A DNA stretch of 64,000 nt from Streptomyces sp. ACA25 (lineage in GTDB: Bacteria; Actinomycetota; Actinomycetes; Streptomycetales; Streptomycetaceae), in NCBI RefSeq assembly GCF_028200735.1, contig NZ_JAQKPV010000004.1, positions 310,001-374,000 on the forward strand, in the 5' to 3' direction. The notes under the pieces were generated by a model. That model worked only from the letters and a program-made list of their open reading frames with translations. It searched no databases and was not told where the DNA came from. Shown here piece after piece: positions 43,763 through 51,844 of the stretch; within the stretch, counting starts at the first letter, position 1; each line of letters opens with the position of its first letter. The translations under genes and the position numbers were made by a program.

Positions 43763-44470
43763 ATGACTACAGACGCAGGGAAGCAGCAGCCGAAGGACCC
43801 GTGGGAACTGCCGGACGTGTCCGGCCTCGTGGTCGGTGTGCTGGGCGGCACCGGGGACCAGGGCCGCGGGCTCGCCTACCGGCTGGCCCGGGCCGGACAG
43901 CGGGTGATCATCGGATCGCGGTCGGCGGAACGGGCTCAGGCCGTCGCGGCTGAGACGCTGCTCGCCGAGCAGGGGGTCGAAGGAGCGGACAACGCCGAGT
44001 GCGCACGGCGCAGCGACGTGGTGATCATCGCGGTGCCGTGGGACGGCCACGCCAAGACCCTCGAGTCGTTGCGCGAGGAGCTGGCGGGCAAGCTTGTCGT
44101 CGACTGCGTCAACCCGCTCGGCTTCGACAAGAAGGGCGCCTACGCGCTGCGGCCCGAGGAAGGCAGCGCGGCCGAACAGGCCGCCGCGCTGCTGCCCGGC
44201 TCGCGCGTGACGGCCGCCTTCCACCATCTGTCGGCGGTGCTGCTCCAGGACCCGGAGGCCGAGCGCATCGAGACCGACGTGATGGTCCTCGGCGAGGCCC
44301 GTGCCGACTGCGAGATCGTCCAGGCGCTCGCCGGGCTGATCCCCGGCATGCGGGGGGTCTTCGCCGGGCGGCTGCGCAACGCGCACCAGGTCGAGTCGCT
44401 GGTGGCCAACCTGATCTCGGTGAACCGACGCTACCGGGCCCACGCGGGCGTCCGGCTCACCGACGTCTGA
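43763..44470 (+). CDS. npdG: F420H2:NADP oxidoreductase (NpdG)
   Basis: A protein of 235 residues. The dinucleotide-binding loop VLGGTGDQGRGLAYRLA at about residues 26-42 and the basic IIGSRSAERA that selects NADP are visible, followed by VVDCVNPLGFDKKG and the AFHHLSA segment that lines the F420 site. It moves hydride between NADPH and coenzyme F420. In Streptomyces F420 is used by redox enzymes of secondary metabolism and degradation. ATG at 43763. A GC hairpin follows the stop. Confidence 0.93.
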   Translation: MTTDAGKQQPKDPWELPDVSGLVVGVLGGTGDQGRGLAYRLARAGQRVIIGSRSAERAQAVAAETLLAEQGVEGADNAECARRSDVVIIAVPWDGHAKTLESLREELAGKLVVDCVNPLGFDKKGAYALRPEEGSAAEQAAALLPGSRVTAAFHHLSAVLLQDPEAERIETDVMVLGEARADCEIVQALAGLIPGMRGVFAGRLRNAHQVESLVANLISVNRRYRAHAGVRLTDV

Positions 44471-44482
44471 CCCGCACCGCCC

Positions 44483-44510
44483 CGGGGACGGCCCCCGCCC
44501 GCCGTCCCCG
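44483..44510 (+). terminator. Hairpin after npdG
   Basis: CGGGGACGG pairs with CCGTCCCCG around a C-rich loop, 12 bases after the stop. Confidence 0.6.
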
Positions 44511-44624
44511 CCCGCCGGAGCCGGCGGCGGAGGGCCGGGGCACCGCACGGGCGGCGGCGTCGGTGCCGCGGGGGTGTGGGTGACAATGGGGGCATCGTCC
44601 CGTCCCCGACCCCGGAGCCGTCCC

Positions 44625-44810
44625 ATGCCCCGCCTGGCCCTCTTCGCCATGATTCTCTGCGCGCTCGCCGTCGTCGCGGCGGTGGTCGCCTTCGCCCAGA
44701 GCAGCTGGCTGCTGGGCATCGTCTGGGTGCTGCTCGCGGGGCTGTCCTCGAACATGGCCTACTACTACCTCCGCAAGGCCCGGCAGCGGCCCGGTACCCC
44801 CGCGACGTGA
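44625..44810 (+). CDS. Small membrane protein
   Basis: A protein of 61 residues with two hydrophobic helices (about 3-22 and 27-45) and a basic C-terminus KARQRPG, so the termini are likely cytoplasmic. GGAG lies seven bases before the ATG, and GACAAT at 44582-44587 is a good -10 element about 38 bases upstream. An earlier GTG at 44574 is in frame but has no ribosome site. No family assigned. Confidence 0.7.
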   Translation: MPRLALFAMILCALAVVAAVVAFAQSSWLLGIVWVLLAGLSSNMAYYYLRKARQRPGTPAT

Positions 44811-44834
44811 CCGCCGGGGGCGGACCGACGGACG

Positions 44835-44879
44835 GGCGGGGCCGTCGTCACGCTCCGAGGGCCTGACGACGGCCCCGCC
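44835..44879. terminator. Strong 16-pair bidirectional hairpin
   Basis: GGCGGGGCCGTCGTCA pairs without mismatch with TGACGACGGCCCCGCC around a 13-base loop, between the convergent small membrane protein and panB genes. Confidence 0.9.
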
Positions 44880-44918
44880 GGTACTGCGGGACCACCATCC
44901 TCTCCCGCCTTCCGGCGG

Positions 44919-45803
44919 TCAGCTGGTGAAGCTGTGCTCCGGCCCCGGGTAGGTGCCGCCGACGACATCCTCGGCGAACGCCCTGGCGGCGTCACCGAGG
45001 TTCTGCCGCAGCTGGGCGTACTCCTTGATGAAGCGCGGCATCCGTCCGCCCGCCCAGTCGGTCATGCCGGCCATGTCCGTCCACACCAGAACCTGCGCGT
45101 CGCACTCAGCACCGGCACCGATGCCCACGGTCGGGATGTGCAGACCGCGGGTCACTTCGGCCGAGACCTCGGCCGTGACCAGCTCCAGTACCACCGCGAA
45201 CGCACCCGCGTCCTGCACGGCCTTGGCGTCCCGCAGCAGTTGCTGGACAGCCTCCTCGCCGCGGCCCTGCACCGGGTGGCCTCCGTAGGCGTGCACCGAC
45301 TGAGGGGTGAGGCCCACGTGCGCCATCACCGGAATACCGGACTGCACGAGCAGCTCGATCTGGTCGGCGGACCGCTCGCCGCCCTCCAGCTTCACCGCCC
45401 CCACCCCTGCCTCCTTGAGCAGCCGGGTGGCGTTGCGCAGCGCCTGCGTGGCTCCCTCCTGGTAGGAGCCGAACGGCAGGTCGCCGATGACCAGGGCCCG
45501 CTGCGTGCCGCGGACCACAGCGGCGGACAGCATGATCATCTCCTCCATGGTTACCGGCACCGTGCTGTCGTAGCCGAGGTGACAGTTCCCCATCGAGTCG
45601 CCCACCAGCATCACGGGTATCCCGGCCTGGTCGAACACGGAGGCGGTCATGGCGTCGTAGGCGGTGAGCATGGGCCACTTCTCACCGCGCCGTTTGGCGG
45701 CGGCGATGTCCCGGACGGTGATGCGGCGGCTGCTCTTGCCGCCGTAGAGCCCCGGCTGCTCCTGTGTGCCCGGCTTACGGGCAGGCTCGTGTCGCTGCGT
45801 CAT
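44919..45803 (-). CDS. panB: 3-methyl-2-oxobutanoate hydroxymethyltransferase
   Basis: A protein of 294 residues, first enzyme of pantothenate synthesis, using methylenetetrahydrofolate to make ketopantoate. Motifs are LTAYDAMTASVFDQAGI, the Mg-binding VGDSMGN, GDLPFGSYQ, KLEGGERSAD and the C-terminal VGIGAGAECDAQVLVW. The first 25 residues are a disordered extension. ATG at 45803 follows CAGGAG. The upstream 257-base gap is shared with the divergent EEP-family gene and shows no other gene. Confidence 0.95.
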   Translation of the reverse strand: MTQRHEPARKPGTQEQPGLYGGKSSRRITVRDIAAAKRRGEKWPMLTAYDAMTASVFDQAGIPVMLVGDSMGNCHLGYDSTVPVTMEEMIMLSAAVVRGTQRALVIGDLPFGSYQEGATQALRNATRLLKEAGVGAVKLEGGERSADQIELLVQSGIPVMAHVGLTPQSVHAYGGHPVQGRGEEAVQQLLRDAKAVQDAGAFAVVLELVTAEVSAEVTRGLHIPTVGIGAGAECDAQVLVWTDMAGMTDWAGGRMPRFIKEYAQLRQNLGDAARAFAEDVVGGTYPGPEHSFTS

Positions 45804-46060
45804 CGCAGTGCTCCTGTTCGTCGTCTCGAGGCGCCCGCTCGGCGTCCCCGGATCACGCCCATCGTCGCACCGACACCCGCCGGGAGGGAAGCCGGAACCG
45901 GACAGGGACGGCCGCGGTGTCCGGGAACTGCAGGGCGATCCGGAAACGTCTTGTGAGCAAGGAGCCGCATACCGCAGCGCTGAGCAGGGAGTATGCCGGG
46001 TCCGACCGGGTTCGCGTAGGGTGCCCGGGCTGACGTACAAGGGCCGGCGAGGGCAGCACC

Positions 46061-47074
46061 ATGGCACGGACGAACCCCCAGGACACGCTGCAGCAGGAGG
46101 AGGGCAACACGGTCGACGACCAGAGTGGCCGACCCAGGTGGAAGGACCGGCGGGGCCGCTGGCGACGCGGGTGGGTGATCTCCGCCGCGGCACTGCTGAC
46201 CACCCTGCTGATGCTGTTTCACTCCCGGGTGCCCAACTCGATCGGCCATCTCGGCAGCCTCCTGCAGACTTTCCTTCCGTGGACCGGCCTGGCCGTTCCG
46301 CTGCTCCTGGCCGCCGCTGTGGTGCGGCGTTCTCTGACAGCCGTGCTGGCGGTGCTGGTGCCCGCCGCACTCTGGCTGAATCTGTTCGGCGGCCTGCTGG
46401 CGGACAAGACACAGGACGGCGGTGCGCTGCTGGTCGTCAGCCACAACGTGGACGCGGAGAACCCCGACCCGACCGGCACCGCCCAGGACCTGATCTCCTC
46501 CCGGCCCGATGTGCTCGCCCTGCAGGAAATACCGCACGGCCAGCGGGACACCTACGCGGCTGCGCTCGCCGACACGTATCCGCACCACGCGATGGAGGGC
46601 ACCGTCGGGGTGTGGAGCCGGTACCCGCTGAGCCACACCCGGCCGGTCGACATCGGGATGGGCTGGCCACGCGCGATGCGCTCCACGGTGCGCACGCCGG
46701 ACGGCGACATCGCGGTGTACGTCGCTCACCTGCCGTCGGTGCGGTTGCAGTTCCGGGCGGGCTTCACCGCCGGCCAGCGGGACGACGCGGCCGACCGGCT
46801 CGCGCACAGCATCGTTGGCGACCCGGTGGAGAAGGTGGTGCTGCTCGGTGACCTGAACGGCACGATGAACGACCGGGCGCTCGCCCCGCTGACCTCCCAC
46901 ATGCGCTCCACCCAGGGCGCGACCGGTGCGGGCTTCGGTTTCACCTTCCCCGCGCGGTTCCCGGTGACCCGGATCGACCAGATCCTGGTGCGCGGGATCG
47001 AGCCGGTGTCCTCCTGGACGCTGCCGGCGACCACCAGCGATCATCTTCCGGTGGCCGCCCGCATCGAACCGTGA
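46061..47074 (+). CDS. Membrane-bound endonuclease/exonuclease/phosphatase (EEP) family protein
   Basis: A protein of 337 residues. About 35 charged residues are followed by three membrane helices (about 38-55, 68-88 and 91-112), then an EEP domain on the outer face from about residue 125. Catalytic motifs are SHNVDAENPD (metal Asn), LALQEI (metal Glu), VVLLGDLNGT (Asp/Asn) and the final SDHLPV (Asp/His pair). Such proteins may be secreted nucleases or phosphodiesterases; the true substrate is unknown. It is convergent with nadE. Confidence 0.85.
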   Translation: MARTNPQDTLQQEEGNTVDDQSGRPRWKDRRGRWRRGWVISAAALLTTLLMLFHSRVPNSIGHLGSLLQTFLPWTGLAVPLLLAAAVVRRSLTAVLAVLVPAALWLNLFGGLLADKTQDGGALLVVSHNVDAENPDPTGTAQDLISSRPDVLALQEIPHGQRDTYAAALADTYPHHAMEGTVGVWSRYPLSHTRPVDIGMGWPRAMRSTVRTPDGDIAVYVAHLPSVRLQFRAGFTAGQRDDAADRLAHSIVGDPVEKVVLLGDLNGTMNDRALAPLTSHMRSTQGATGAGFGFTFPARFPVTRIDQILVRGIEPVSSWTLPATTSDHLPVAARIEP

Positions 47075-47093
47075 AGCCCGGCGCGGGGCGCGG

Positions 47094-48845
47094 TCAGCCG
47101 GTCTCGCGCCAGCGGTTGGTGATGGGGAGACGGCGGTCCTTGCCGAAGCCCTTGGGGGAGATCTTGGTGCCCGGCGGATACTGACTGCGCTTGTACTCGG
47201 CGGCATCCACCATGCCGAGAACGCGGGTAACGAGCTCCGGGGCGAAGCCGTCGGCGATGATCTGCGCGCGCCCCAGGTCGCGGTCCACGTACCGTTCCAG
47301 TACGGCGTCCAGCACCGAGTAGTCGGGCAGGGAGTCGGTGTCGGCCTGACCGGGCCGCAGCTCCGCGCTCGGCGGCTTGCTGATCGAGCTCTCCGGGATC
47401 GGCGGGGTCTCCCCGCGCTTGGCGGCGCTCTCGTTGCGCCACCGGGCGAGCCGGAACACCATCGTCTTGTAGACGTCCTTGATGGGCCCGTAGGCACCGA
47501 CCGAGTCGCCGTACAGGGTGGAGTAGCCGACGGCCAGCTCGCTCTTGTTGCCCGGGGCCAGCACGATGTGGCCCTCCTGGTTGGAGAGGGCCATCAGCAG
47601 CGTGCCGCGCAGCCGGGACTGGAGATTCTCCTCGGCCAGGCCGGTGAGGGCCAGCGACTCCATGTAGGCGTCGAACATCGGGCCGATCGGCACCGTCCGG
47701 TAGTGCAGACCGGTGCGGCGGGCGAGTTCGGCCGCGTCCTCCCGGGAGTGGCCGGAGGAGTAGCGGGAAGGCATCGAGACGCCGTACACGTGGTCGGCAC
47801 CGAGCGCGTCGCAGGCAATGACCGCGCAGAGGGCGGAGTCGATGCCGCCGGACAGGCCGAGGAGCACCGAGCGGAAGCCGTTCTTCCCGGCGTAGGCACG
47901 CACCCCCAGCACCAGGGCGGCGTACACCTCCTCGTCGGTGCTCAGCCGCTCGGCCTCGCCCCCGGTGCAGCGGGGCTCGTACCGGGGGAGCGGGGCACCG
48001 GACAGCGTCCGGTGCCGGACGTGCATGCCGTCGTCGACCCTCCCGGACGGCGCCTCGGCCGCGGCGGCGGGCAGCTCCATGTCCAGCAGCAGGCACTCCT
48101 CGGCGAACTGCGTGGAGCGGGCGAGCACCTCGCCGTCGGCATCGACGACGATGCTGTCGCCGTCGAAGACCAGCTCGTCCTGGCCGCCGGTCAGCGCGAG
48201 GTAGGCCAGCGCGCAGCCGGCCTCGCGGGCGCGCTTGCGGACCAGCTCCAGCCGGGTGTCGTCCTTGTCCACCTCATAGGGTGAGGCGTTGACGGAGAGC
48301 AGCAGCCCGGCACCGGCCGCGCGGGTGGCGGGCACCCGGCCGCCGTCCTGCCACAGGTCCTCGCAGATCGCCAGGGCCACGTCCACCCCGTGCACCCGGA
48401 TGACGGGCAGTGTCTCGCCGGGCACGAAGTAGCGGAACTCGTCGAAGACGCCGTAATTGGGCAGGTGGTGCTTGGCGAAGGTCAGCACCACCTCGCCGTG
48501 GTGCAGGACGGCAGCGGCGTTCTGCGGTGCCCCGGCGGGCTGCCCGTACCGGGGCTGTTCCTCGGCACGGTCCAGGTAGCCGACGACGACCGGCGTTCCG
48601 CCGAGCCCTTCCCGGACCAGCCGCGAGGCCAGCTCCCGCAGCGCGGTACGGCTGGCCTCCACGAAGGAGGACCGGAGCGACAGGTCCTCCACCGGATACC
48701 CGGTCAGCATCATCTCCGGGAAGGCGACCAGGTGGGCGCCGTGCTCGGCGCTGTACCGGGTCCACCGGACCACCGCCTCGGCATTTCCGGAGAGGTCACC
48801 GACGCATGCGTCGATCTGGTTCAGGGCGAGACGTAGCTGAGGCAC
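47094..48845 (-). CDS. nadE: Glutamine-dependent NAD synthetase
   Basis: A protein of 583 residues. The N-terminal nitrilase-type glutaminase has the triad Glu44 (AFPEMML), Lys125 (FAKHHLPNYG) and Cys161 (AICEDLW). The C-terminal ammonia-dependent synthetase has the ATP loop LGLSGGIDSAL near residue 318 and KSELAVGYSTLYGD. It amidates deamido-NAD to NAD, and the fused glutaminase supplies ammonia through a tunnel. Length is normal for this short fused form. GTG start. Confidence 0.95.
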   Translation of the reverse strand: MPQLRLALNQIDACVGDLSGNAEAVVRWTRYSAEHGAHLVAFPEMMLTGYPVEDLSLRSSFVEASRTALRELASRLVREGLGGTPVVVGYLDRAEEQPRYGQPAGAPQNAAAVLHHGEVVLTFAKHHLPNYGVFDEFRYFVPGETLPVIRVHGVDVALAICEDLWQDGGRVPATRAAGAGLLLSVNASPYEVDKDDTRLELVRKRAREAGCALAYLALTGGQDELVFDGDSIVVDADGEVLARSTQFAEECLLLDMELPAAAAEAPSGRVDDGMHVRHRTLSGAPLPRYEPRCTGGEAERLSTDEEVYAALVLGVRAYAGKNGFRSVLLGLSGGIDSALCAVIACDALGADHVYGVSMPSRYSSGHSREDAAELARRTGLHYRTVPIGPMFDAYMESLALTGLAEENLQSRLRGTLLMALSNQEGHIVLAPGNKSELAVGYSTLYGDSVGAYGPIKDVYKTMVFRLARWRNESAAKRGETPPIPESSISKPPSAELRPGQADTDSLPDYSVLDAVLERYVDRDLGRAQIIADGFAPELVTRVLGMVDAAEYKRSQYPPGTKISPKGFGKDRRLPITNRWRETG

Positions 48846-48991
48846 ACCGGTGAGTCTAATCGTCCGACTGACACGAGGGGCGGGAGCAGGCAGCGGACAC
48901 GTACGGCCCGGAACCAGGTGCGGAGAGTGCGTCGGGCGGTGAGGCCACGACGCGGCAGGGGCGGCCTCCGGGCCGCAGTCTCACCGGCCGG

Positions 48992-50413
48992 TCAGCCGCC
49001 TCCGGGTTGCCTTCCGGCCGCAGGACGGCCGCGCGCAGGCCCGAGGGGATCTTCCGGGGCGGCGCGGCCGGCGGGGAGGGCGGCCGGCCCGTCGGACCGC
49101 AGCCGTGGGAAGGGCGCCGCCGGGGGGCGGGCACCCACCCGGCGCGGGGTGAACTCGACGGGCAGCGCGTCCAGGTGGCGGGCCCAGGTGGAGGAGGTCC
49201 AGGACAGATCCTCCTCGTCCAGCGTCAGCCGCAGGTCGGGCAGATGCTTGAGCAAAGCTTCGATGCCGCTGCCCGTGAGGGCCCGGCCGATGTCGGCACC
49301 CGGGCACTCGTGCGGGCCGCTGCTGAAGGACAGGTGCGAGCGATTGCCCTGCATGTCGGCGCCCGGGCCGGGGCGGACGGCGGGGTCGACGTTCCCGGCG
49401 GCGAGGCCGAGCAGCAGCAGATCGCCCCGGCGGACGGTGTGCCCGTCGATCTCCATGTCGTAGGTCGCGAAGCGCGCCGGGCAGACCATGAGCGGCGGCT
49501 CGTCCCACAGCACTTGGTCGACCGCGCCGGCCAGCGTGATCTGCCCGCCGTTCAGCGTGCCCCGGAACCGCGGGTCGGTGAGGACCACCCGCAGGGTGTT
49601 CACGATGAGGTTGGTGGTCGTCTCGTTGGCCGCGATGAGCACCAGCCGTAGATGCTGCTCGACCTCCTCGTCGGTGAGCTGGGAGTGGTGCTGCAGCAGC
49701 CAGGTCGCCAGATCCCGGCCTGGCCTGGCCTTTCGCTCCGCCACCAGCCGGCGCAGGGCGTCCTGGATGTACTGGGCGCTGGTGACGGCCTTCCGGCTGC
49801 CCCGGACCAGCTGGCGGCTGGCGCCGACGAGCTGCGGCCCTTCCTCCTCGGGCAGGCCGAACAGCCGGATCAGCACGAGCATCGGCAGCTGCTCGGCGTA
49901 CTGGCTGATGAGCTCGGCCCGGCCGTCGCGGGCGAACCGGTCGATGAGTTGCCCGGCGTAGCGGTTGACGCTGCGGCGCAGCCCGCGGCGGTCGAAGCGT
50001 TCCAGGCTGTCGTTGACCGCCCCTCGCAGCCGGTGGTGCTCGGTGCCGTCCTGGGAGAGGCAGTTGGGCCGCCAGCCCAGCATGGGAACGACCGGGGCGT
50101 CCGCCGGGACGAGCCCTTCCTGCCAGTCGCGCCAGTACCGGGAGTCCCGGGTGAACCTCCGCGGGCTGCGGGCCACATGGAGAATCTCGTCGTAGCCCAG
50201 CACCAGCCAGGCGGGGACATCGCCCTCCAGCAGGACGGGGGCGATGGCGCCGTGCTCGTTCCGCAGCCGCTCGTACAGGCCCATCGGGTCGGTGGTGGCC
50301 TCCGGGCCGTACAACGCTGCCCGGGGGCCGGTGCTGCCGGCGCGTGCGGGGCAGCCGGGTGGGGGCACCGTCGCACCGTTGGCGCGGAACGAGTCGGGTG
50401 GCAGCGGGGTCAC
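48992..50413 (-). CDS. Cytochrome P450 of the CYP157 type, lacking ExxR
   Basis: A protein of 473 residues, last gene of a conservon. The haem loop is SFSSGPHECPG with the ligand Cys370, and the I-helix oxygen-activation motif is AANETTT at 261-267. The K-helix, where almost all P450s have ExxR, reads QVLW at 300-303. Loss of ExxR is a known trait of CYP157 enzymes found in Streptomyces conservons. A Pro/Arg-rich tail of about 45 residues follows the fold. Its GTG overlaps the stop of the GTPase gene. The electron partner and substrate are not evident. Confidence 0.9.
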   Translation of the reverse strand: MTPLPPDSFRANGATVPPPGCPARAGSTGPRAALYGPEATTDPMGLYERLRNEHGAIAPVLLEGDVPAWLVLGYDEILHVARSPRRFTRDSRYWRDWQEGLVPADAPVVPMLGWRPNCLSQDGTEHHRLRGAVNDSLERFDRRGLRRSVNRYAGQLIDRFARDGRAELISQYAEQLPMLVLIRLFGLPEEEGPQLVGASRQLVRGSRKAVTSAQYIQDALRRLVAERKARPGRDLATWLLQHHSQLTDEEVEQHLRLVLIAANETTTNLIVNTLRVVLTDPRFRGTLNGGQITLAGAVDQVLWDEPPLMVCPARFATYDMEIDGHTVRRGDLLLLGLAAGNVDPAVRPGPGADMQGNRSHLSFSSGPHECPGADIGRALTGSGIEALLKHLPDLRLTLDEEDLSWTSSTWARHLDALPVEFTPRRVGARPPAAPFPRLRSDGPAALPAGRAAPEDPLGPARGRPAAGRQPGGG

Positions 50414-51027
50414 AGTCTCTCCGAGGTCGCGTTCGAGTACAGGTAGCGCATCAGCGTCAGCAGCACATGGCGGCTGGAGTCGGGATTGCGGGCGTCGCAG
50501 TCGACCACCGGCACGTGCTCCGGGAGGTCCAGTGCCGAGCGGAGCGCGGACACCGGGTGCACGGGTGCGTCGGCGAAGCTGTTGACGGCGACGACGAAGG
50601 GGAGACCGCTTTCCTCGAGCCGGTCCACCGCCTGGAAACTGTCCTCCAGTCTGCGGGGGTCCAGCAGGACCACCGCGCCCAGGGCACCTTCGAGCACGCC
50701 GTTCCACAGGAACCAGAACCGCTGCTGGCCGGGGGTGCCGAACAGGTAGAGCACCAGGCGCTCGTTGAGGGAGATCCGGCCGAAGTCCATGGCCACGGTG
50801 GTCTCGGTCTTGCGTTCCACGCCGAAGACGTCGTCCACCCCGATCCCGGCCCGGGTCATGGTCTCCTCGGTGGTGAGCGGTCTGATCTCGCTGACCGCTC
50901 CGACCATCGTCGTCTTCCCGACGCCGAAGCCGCCGACGATCACCACCTTGACCGACTTCGCCGTCGAGGCGGGCAGCAGATCCTCCGGCCGGGGGCCCCG
51001 GCCGGGGTCACAGCCGTTGCAGTCCAT
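50410..51027 (-). CDS. Conservon GTP-binding protein (CvnD type)
   Basis: A small G-protein of 205 residues. Walker A is GGFGVGKTT at residues 32-40. The switch region has TTVAMDFGRI and the DxxG-like FGTPGQQRF. The guanine-specificity position reads VAVNSFAD (NSF in place of NKxD), as is usual in this family. Conservon proteins form a membrane-associated complex likened to eukaryotic G-protein signalling. The start overlaps the end of the DUF742 gene by 20 bases. Confidence 0.92.
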   Translation of the reverse strand: MDCNGCDPGRGPRPEDLLPASTAKSVKVVIVGGFGVGKTTMVGAVSEIRPLTTEETMTRAGIGVDDVFGVERKTETTVAMDFGRISLNERLVLYLFGTPGQQRFWFLWNGVLEGALGAVVLLDPRRLEDSFQAVDRLEESGLPFVVAVNSFADAPVHPVSALRSALDLPEHVPVVDCDARNPDSSRHVLLTLMRYLYSNATSERL

Positions 51028-51424
51028 CGATCAGCGCCTTCAGGATCTCGATGTCGGGTTCGGGCAGGGGGGTGTCCGGGGCGCTCTCCCGGGCCTCCCG
51101 GGCCTCTCGGGCCTCCCGGATCTCCACGTGCGAACCGGCGGCCAGATCGGCCAGCAGCACGCTGACCGTGCTGAACGGCAGGGCGAGGTACGCGGAAATC
51201 TCGGCCACGGAGAGCGGCTTCACACACATCCGCAGTATCGCGGCCTGCTCGGGAGGCATGCCGGGCCCTGGTGCATGCCGGGCCACCACCAGCGTGACGA
51301 GGTCCAGCACCGAGGACTCGCCCGCTGCTTCGCTGCGCCCGCCGGTGACGACGTACAGCGGGACGGGTGTGCCCTCGTCCCAGTGCTGACGCTCTCGGCT
51401 CCCACGGCCGCCGGATGCGTTCAT
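51008..51424 (-). CDS. Conservon DUF742 protein (CvnC type)
   Basis: A protein of 138 residues. The DUF742 core is PLYVVTGGR at the start, DLVTLVVAR, and the winged-helix-like KPLSVAEISAYLALP with LPFSTVSVLLADL. A REA triplet is repeated three times near residue 105, from a 9-bp tandem repeat. DUF742 proteins sit between the roadblock and GTPase subunits of conservons. The ATG overlaps the roadblock stop as ATGA. Confidence 0.91.
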   Translation of the reverse strand: MNASGGRGSRERQHWDEGTPVPLYVVTGGRSEAAGESSVLDLVTLVVARHAPGPGMPPEQAAILRMCVKPLSVAEISAYLALPFSTVSVLLADLAAGSHVEIREAREAREARESAPDTPLPEPDIEILKALIDGLQRL

Positions 51425-51831
51425 GTGGCCTGCTCGGGAAGTCGCTGCGCGGTGGAGAGGTGGGCGCCGATCCGGGCGACCAGATCTCTCATCCGCTGGC
51501 TCATCAGCCCGGCGTCCACTCCGTCGTCGGCCGTCACCGCGAGGTAGGAGCGGTCCCCGGCCGCCATCAGGTAGAAGAAGCCGCCGTCCACCTCGAGGAC
51601 GACCATGCGCACCTCCCCCGTGCTGTGCGGGAACTCCCCGGCCACGGACTGCGCCAGGCTCTTGAGGCCGGAAGAGGCGGCAGCCAGCCGGTCGCCGGTG
51701 TCCTGGTCGGTGCTGTACCGGGCCATGCACAGGCCGTCGGCCGACAGCACCACGACATGGCGGGTCCGCGGGACACTCAGGGCAAGGTCCTCGAGCATCC
51801 AGTCCATGTCCTTGAGCCGCTGCTGTGTCAC
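51421..51831 (-). CDS. Conservon roadblock/LC7 protein (CvnB type)
   Basis: A protein of 136 residues with a full roadblock/LC7 fold: DLALSVPRTRHVVVLSADGL, RYSTDQDTGDRLAA, and GGFFYLMAAGDRSYLAV are the conserved strands. Such proteins act as GTPase-activating or scaffold partners (MglB-like) for the small G-protein. GTG start 13 bases after the kinase stop. Confidence 0.93.
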   Translation of the reverse strand: MTQQRLKDMDWMLEDLALSVPRTRHVVVLSADGLCMARYSTDQDTGDRLAAASSGLKSLAQSVAGEFPHSTGEVRMVVLEVDGGFFYLMAAGDRSYLAVTADDGVDAGLMSQRMRDLVARIGAHLSTAQRLPEQAT

Positions 51832-51844
51832 GTGCTCTCCACCC

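Noticed and set aside
45804-46060. A riboswitch or leader RNA in the panB / EEP gap
   Set aside because: No conserved riboswitch core or strong stem pair was seen in the 257 bases on either strand.
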